From Paragyromitra xinjiangensis (lineage: Eukaryota > Ascomycota > Pezizomycetes > Pezizales > Discinaceae): a DNA stretch of 64,000 nt. The notes beneath the pieces were generated by a model. That model searched no databases and had not been told where the DNA came from. It saw nothing but the letters and a program-made list of their open reading frames with translations. The position numbers and the translations under genes are program-made. The DNA lies in contig JBCAMK010000007.1 in the NCBI GenBank assembly GCA_038503065.1, positions 1,302,001 through 1,366,000 of the forward strand, in the 5' to 3' direction. Below, one piece after another: positions 59,608 to 64,000 of this stretch; positions within the stretch are counted from its first letter, which is position 1, and every line of letters starts with the position of its first letter.

Positions 59608-60004
59608 ATGCCATCATCCTGCAAAGAAATCCGTACCTTCCCCCCATCCCACTCCACCAACCCACCCTAACCCTCACAGGTGCAGCCCTAGCCCAATGTC
59701 TCCAAGATTCCGACTGCGTAATGGTACACCGTAACCGTCCCGGCGACTGTATCCGACCTCCGTTGTCTGAGACTCTTCCGACGCAATGTCAGCAGTTGAA
59801 GTGGAGTTACGGTCAATGCAAGTGTGTCTTCCCTTCCTGTGTGTGTGGATCAGGCTAATAGTTAGACGCGGCATGGTCGATATGAGGAAGCGATTCCGCG
59901 GGAATGCACCAGTCGGAGTACGAGATGGGGGGAAGCCGCCGCAGCTATACGGCGGGAAACCAATGCACACCGACCCGGGAGAGGATGAAAAGGTGGAGAA
60001 GTGA
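59608..60004 (+). CDS. PET191: Cytochrome c oxidase assembly factor Pet191/Coa5
   Basis: Twin CX9C protein of the mitochondrial intermembrane space needed for cytochrome c oxidase assembly. I model three exons: 59608-59632, 59680-59821 and 59866-60004, giving 101 aa. No single long frame shows it; it appears on joining MPSSCKEI-RAALAQCLQDSDC and YGQC-KRGMVDMRKRFRGNAP. The two CX9C pairs are C5-C15 and the pair CQQLKWSYGQC. The block RGMVDMRKRFRGNAP is the signature of the family. The introns are 47 nt (GTACCT donor, CCTAAC branch) and 44 nt (GTGTGT donor, GGCTAAT branch). The tail is Gly/Pro-rich and then acidic (GEDEKVEK). No cleavable presequence, as expected for a Mia40 substrate. The gene is convergent with the SNF1 beta gene (about 195 bp between stops). 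Confidence 0.93.
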
Positions 60005-60199
60005 TTGGTGGTTTGTAGACAGGGATGATATTGTAATTTCATCACTTGAGACTACAGATAGATGGAATTATTCTAGACTACATGTATCCAGTAAAAATTC
60101 CTGCCATACAAAAAAGGTCGCTAGAAAATAGTACAAATCCACAAATGCCACCCTACTCCGCCCAGTCCGTGAAAAAACCCATATGAAATCCCACACCAA

Positions 60200-61688
60200 T
60201 CATTCAACCGTAGCTTTATACAATATTGTCGTAACATACTACTCAATTAGCCACGCATGTAAAGTAGGGAGTTCAACATACCTTCTTCCGATACCTTGTA
60301 GTAGCACTTACGGCTAGTACCTGCTGCTTGATACTACTCGTCGCCAGATGATTCAACACCACATGGTTCGGAATACCCAGCACACTCGCATCATCCCTCA
60401 TCGCACCATTCGTATTCAGGATGACCTTTTGCAACATCATCGGTAAGCACGGAGGCGCAGGTATGTCGCCCTCACCGCTACCAATTCGTCTACTATGTGT
60501 ACTATGACCTTCATCGTCTCCATACCCCTCTACAAATTCTCGAAGGTACCCAGGTATCTCATTGGTGTAGCGTTTATTGCGCTGTGCGAGGCTTGCCGGG
60601 AGCTGTGGGGGTGAGTGGTTATGGTGGTGGGGGTGGGCGTGTGGGGAGTTGAGGGATTCCGGGGTGAGTTGACGACCGAGAGGTGGCATGTCGTCGGCGT
60701 TGACTTCAAGATAGTTTACGAGGATTCCGGTGTGGTCAACGGCGGTGGGGAGGGCGTCAGAGGTGCGCATGTCACCATCGACGATGAACTTCAGGTGGTG
60801 GGTGCCGGGGGGGAGGGGGACGACGGCAGACCAGGTAGAGTCAGAGCTGGGAGAAGGAGGTGGGGAGTTTAGCGGTGTTGGACGAGAAGTGGCTTTCCAC
60901 ATGATGGGCAGCGTATGAGAGGGGGAGGAGGAGGGGAGAGAAGGAAAGGCTATGGAATGATATATGGAATGATAGAAATACCCTTTACTCAGCTTGAAGC
61001 GTTTGCGCCAGTTAGAGAAGGTCCCGGTAACATATACCCTGTCCCCACCACACTGCGGCCATTGGATCAACGTGGGAATAGTCCGCGTATCGGCCACATC
61101 GACATCGTCCTCATCGATGGTAGCGGTCGATGCCATGCTGCCTCTCCTCGGCATTCCATCCGCACCGGCAGCGGACAACGGGGGTAGTGCAGCACTGGAA
61201 GGGATGTCCTCATTGCGTCCAGTCGCAATGGTCAAGGGGGTGCTGGGGGCGGTGGTCTGCTGCTGCTTACCGGGGGCCATGAGGGCCTTGAGGGCGGCAT
61301 CATCATCATCGAAAGGTGGACGGGCGGCCCATCCAGCCTTTTCGTTCCAGGTTGTGGTGGAGCCGGTGCCCGAGATGGTCTCGGCGATGCTTTCGCGACG
61401 GGGCTGTGGGATGTATTGGGCGCCAGAAGAGCGAACGGGATCGTCGGTCTGGGGGGAGGGGAGAGAGGTTGGTTGGTGACGGGCGGAGGCGGGGGGTTGA
61501 AGGCTGTTGCGACGGGCGCCTTTGGAGCGGGACGCGTCTGACGCGTTGGAGACGGCACGGGCGGGGAGATTCGCAGGTGGAGGGGAAGGGTGTGCGGAGG
61601 AGGGGGAGGAGTGGGCGTGTTGGAAGAGATGGTGGTTCTGGTGCTGCTGCTGCTGCTGCTGCGGGGGACGGGAGGGGTTATTGCCCAT
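60200..61688 (-). CDS. GAL83: SNF1/AMPK complex beta subunit (Gal83/Sip type)
   Basis: Scaffold and targeting subunit of the SNF1 energy-sensing kinase. I model three exons: 61688-60982, 60846-60282 and a 39-nt last exon 60238-60200, giving 436 aa. The start MGNNPSRP has the Gly2 needed for N-myristoylation; the frame continues upstream but that is leader. A poly-Gln run and a His-rich stretch follow, then about 150 residues of disordered Ser/Pro sequence. The glycogen-binding CBM48 domain (RTIPTLIQWPQCGGDRVYVTG..FSNWRK, PPGTHHLKFIVDG) is interrupted by a 135-nt intron. The ASC domain at the C-terminus runs from about EIPGYLREF through NHVVLNHLATSSIK and VLAVSATTRYRKK to YVTTILYKATVE, the end being supplied by the last exon. 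The last intron is 43 nt (GTATGT donor, GCTAATTG branch). Identity is firm. Confidence 0.94.
61640..61660 (-). repeat. CAG/CTG run encoding poly-Gln in the SNF1 beta gene
   Basis: About six CTG units on the plus strand give the PQQQQQQHQN stretch next to the myristoylated N-terminus. Probably length-variable. Confidence 0.8.
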
Positions 61689-63234
61689 GGTTGGAGGGGT
61701 GTGGGGGGGATGAGGGATATGGCGTGGTACCCCGGGTGAGGAGGGGGGATGCAGGTGAGTTAATTGGGGGTGGGGTGGAAGGGGGGATGGATGGTTTAGA
61801 GTATGGGGTGAGGTGAAGGGGGGGTGGAGAGGTGAAGGGGGGTGAAGGTAAAGGTTTGGAAGGTAAATGCAGAGCTCCCACAGCTGTAGACCACAGCGAT
61901 AGAACAAAACACAACAGATCGAAGGAAAGAATACTCCTTACTGCATTGACGGAAAAACAAGGAATCCTTCTCTCGATCGCTCATCCCTTCTCTCCGGGGA
62001 ATCTTATTTCAGCCTGAGATGCCGCAGATGAGAGTATTATGCGATTTCGATCGATGGAGAGAGGGAGCAGAGCTATTATTCTCCTCTCCTCTCCCTTGTC
62101 TTCTCTTCCCTCTTCCCTTCTCTCTTCTCTGATTCTAGAGAGTTTACCGAGGTTAGTGAGATGCACAAAGTATCACTCGTGGGTTAGGGTTTGTGTGATA
62201 TCATCAGTATTCAGTAGATGCAGGGTATTCCTCACCTCAGTCTGAGATACCCCTCAAACACCCACACTCCCCCTCCTCACCGCCTCCGTAAAAAACCCCA
62301 ACCCCCCCCAGCCAAACAAATCCCTCCCAGCAATCATCTCGCGCCTATCTCTCGTCACACAGAACTAGCGCGTAACCCTCACTATCTCGCTAATAATACT
62401 CGTCACATCGGAAATGATATCATCTATCTTACGATGTGAAATCATCGACGAGTCCCTGCCGCTGTTATGCAGGGTGCGGGGAATCAGGGAAGGCAGGGAT
62501 TGATGTCGTCATTGAGCTACTCCACGGGAGGAGTTGTGGAGTCATGGGTTGTCACTCGTGAGGCCGTGGATAGGGAATGTTGAGGTAGATGGAGTTGTAG
62601 ACTGATGCTTATGGTGGTGATGAAGATGGTGGTCCATTTTCTATGTCGGTGGTTGGGGGTTGTTGTGATCAGGTGGCTTCGGGGGACGGAGATTAGTGAG
62701 AGACAGGCCCCGAGCACACTGAGCCTGAGGTGCCCGAGCAGTCAATACTGTTCCAACCTCCCTACGTGCCTAATATCTCCAACACTGTTGGTCGAGGACT
62801 GCTCGAGTGATGGGTTGTGAAGAAAGAACTCGATCTCATATCTGGGGATTGTTGGGCTTCTTGTGGAGACTTCTGAAGTGTATTGCAATTGATAAAGATG
62901 ATAGATGATTCTTATAAACACTGGTGAACATACATGTATCACTAGAATGTCAACAAATGGATCAAGCTGTAAGAGGAGTGATTCCCAAACTGTAACAGCA
63001 AATGTATTGTTTTAAGTATATTCAAAACAAATATGTATTTCTAACTTATCAATATAAGGAGCAAGACTTAAAGCCACAATGAATTATTCATGTTCTCCAA
63101 TATCCCTCCCACCTTAGAATAATCAATCTTCAATGCCTACAACTTTCTGAACCACTAACTACAACTCCTCCACCACCCATCTCGTACCTCTCCGACAGGG
63201 TAACACCACTACCAACACCACCAACCTCACCACC
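61689..63234. other. Divergent promoter region between SNF1 beta and thymidylate kinase genes
   Basis: The first 200 bp are G-rich purine blocks (leader of the minus-strand gene). A CTCTTC-rich patch lies at 62082-62130. A 9-bp inverted repeat CGAGCAGTC/GACTGCTCG lies at 62734-62804, and a TACATGTA palindrome at 62931. No gene seen. Confidence 0.4.
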
Positions 63235-63918
63235 ATGGCTCCCCGCGGCGCCCTCATAGCAATTGAAGGTCTCGACCGCGCCGGCAAATCCACACAATGC
63301 GATCTCCTTCTCTCCCGTCTCCACCTCGCTGGCAAACCTGCCCGACTCCAGAAATTCCCAGGTATGTACCCTCCCCTTTCACCCCTCTGAAACCCTACTA
63401 ATCCAACAGACCGCACAACAACAATTGGTAAGATGATAGACTCATACCTCAAGTCCACCTCCCAACTAGACGACCATGCGATCCACCTCCTCTTCTCTGC
63501 GAACCGCTGGGAGCTGGCTACACAGATAGAAGCTGATGTGGGTGCCGGTATGACGGTGGTTGTGGATCGATATGTGTATTCTGGGGTGGTGTTTAGTGCT
63601 GCCAAGGGACTTGGGTATGAGTATTGTCGTTCGCCGGATACGGGGCTTCCAAGGCCGGATGTGGTGGTGTTTTTGGATCTGGCGTCGGAGGAGGCGGCAA
63701 GGAGAGGCGGGTTTGGGGAGGAGAGGTATGAGGTGCCGGTTATGCAGAGGAGGGTTAGGGAGCTGTTTGGGGTTATGATGGAGGATGAGAGGGATAAAGG
63801 GGACTGGAAAGTGGTGGATGCTGGGAGGAGCGTGGAGGAGGTTCAGGAGGAAGTTTGGAAATTGGTAATGGAGGCGGAGGAGTTTGCGAGAGGGTGTGAG
63901 TTGAGGAAGATTGTTTGA
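63235..63918 (+). CDS. CDC8: Thymidylate kinase
   Basis: Phosphorylates dTMP to dTDP for DNA synthesis. I model two exons, 63235-63361 and 63410-63918, giving 211 aa, the usual size of the family. The 48-nt intron (GTATGT donor, CTACTAAT branch) splits the Asp codon of FPDRTTTIG. The P-loop is EGLDRAGKSTQ (residues 11-21); the DRY motif VVVDRYVYSG is at 95-97. The dTMP-binding Arg of FSANRWE and a lid GGFGEERYE are visible. There is no targeting peptide. The stop is 82 bp from the window end, so the gene is complete. Identity is firm. Confidence 0.96.
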
Positions 63919-64000
63919 TCTTGTTTCATAGAGCTACGATGGATAGAATTGTAGATGGTGGATTTGTAGATGATATGATGCTTTCTTCATTATGAATAAC

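Overview
This window is nuclear DNA of a filamentous ascomycete (Pezizomycotina-type). The evidence is the set of intron-bearing genes with fungal splice signals (GTRNGT donors, CTAAC/CTRAY branch points, introns mostly 47-280 nt) and the gene content: a Thi5/NMT1 pyrimidine synthase under a thiamine pyrophosphate (TPP) riboswitch, a p24 cargo receptor ending KRVV, a fungal SNF1-complex beta subunit, Pet191/Coa5, and large low-complexity fungal proteins. The class is not certain. The long gene-poor gaps and small fold-back repeats would fit a Pezizomycetes-like genome, but that is a guess. I saw no rRNA, complete tRNA, CRISPR array or autonomous transposon.

Layout. 0-10 kb: mostly gene-free, with one disordered 396-aa protein (-). 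10-16 kb: a housekeeping block, all on the minus strand: deoxyhypusine hydroxylase, Emp24-type p24 protein, a short coiled-coil protein, and a UBE2S-like ubiquitin-conjugating enzyme. 16-21.6 kb: a gap with one doubtful small gene. 21.6-30.5 kb: a giant gene (+) for a 2753-aa disordered and coiled-coil protein carrying two arrays of degenerate helical repeats. 33.3-34.4 kb (-) and 48.6-49.8 kb (+): two members of an unrecognised paralogous family. 36-43 kb: an Rkm4/SETD6-type lysine methyltransferase (+), a single-pass membrane protein (-), and a protein with a C-terminal telobox-like Myb domain (-). 43-55 kb: mostly empty, holding three short inverted-repeat elements (a third one lies at 58.05 kb) and a small acidic protein. 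55-56.6 kb: NMT1 with an upstream ORF and TPP riboswitch. 59-64 kb: a small hydrophilic protein (-), Pet191/Coa5 (+), SNF1/AMPK beta subunit (-) and thymidylate kinase (+).

The genes are ordinary monocistronic eukaryotic units and not an operon or cluster. Many have very short coding exons (3, 11, 18, 25, 27 and 32 nt), so simple ORF calling misses their true ends. All splice models were deduced by eye from frame continuity, splice consensus and family alignment from memory; no search was run. The clearest regulatory system is the TPP riboswitch in the 5' leader of the thiamine gene. The least-known material is the repeat region of the giant protein and the paralogous family.
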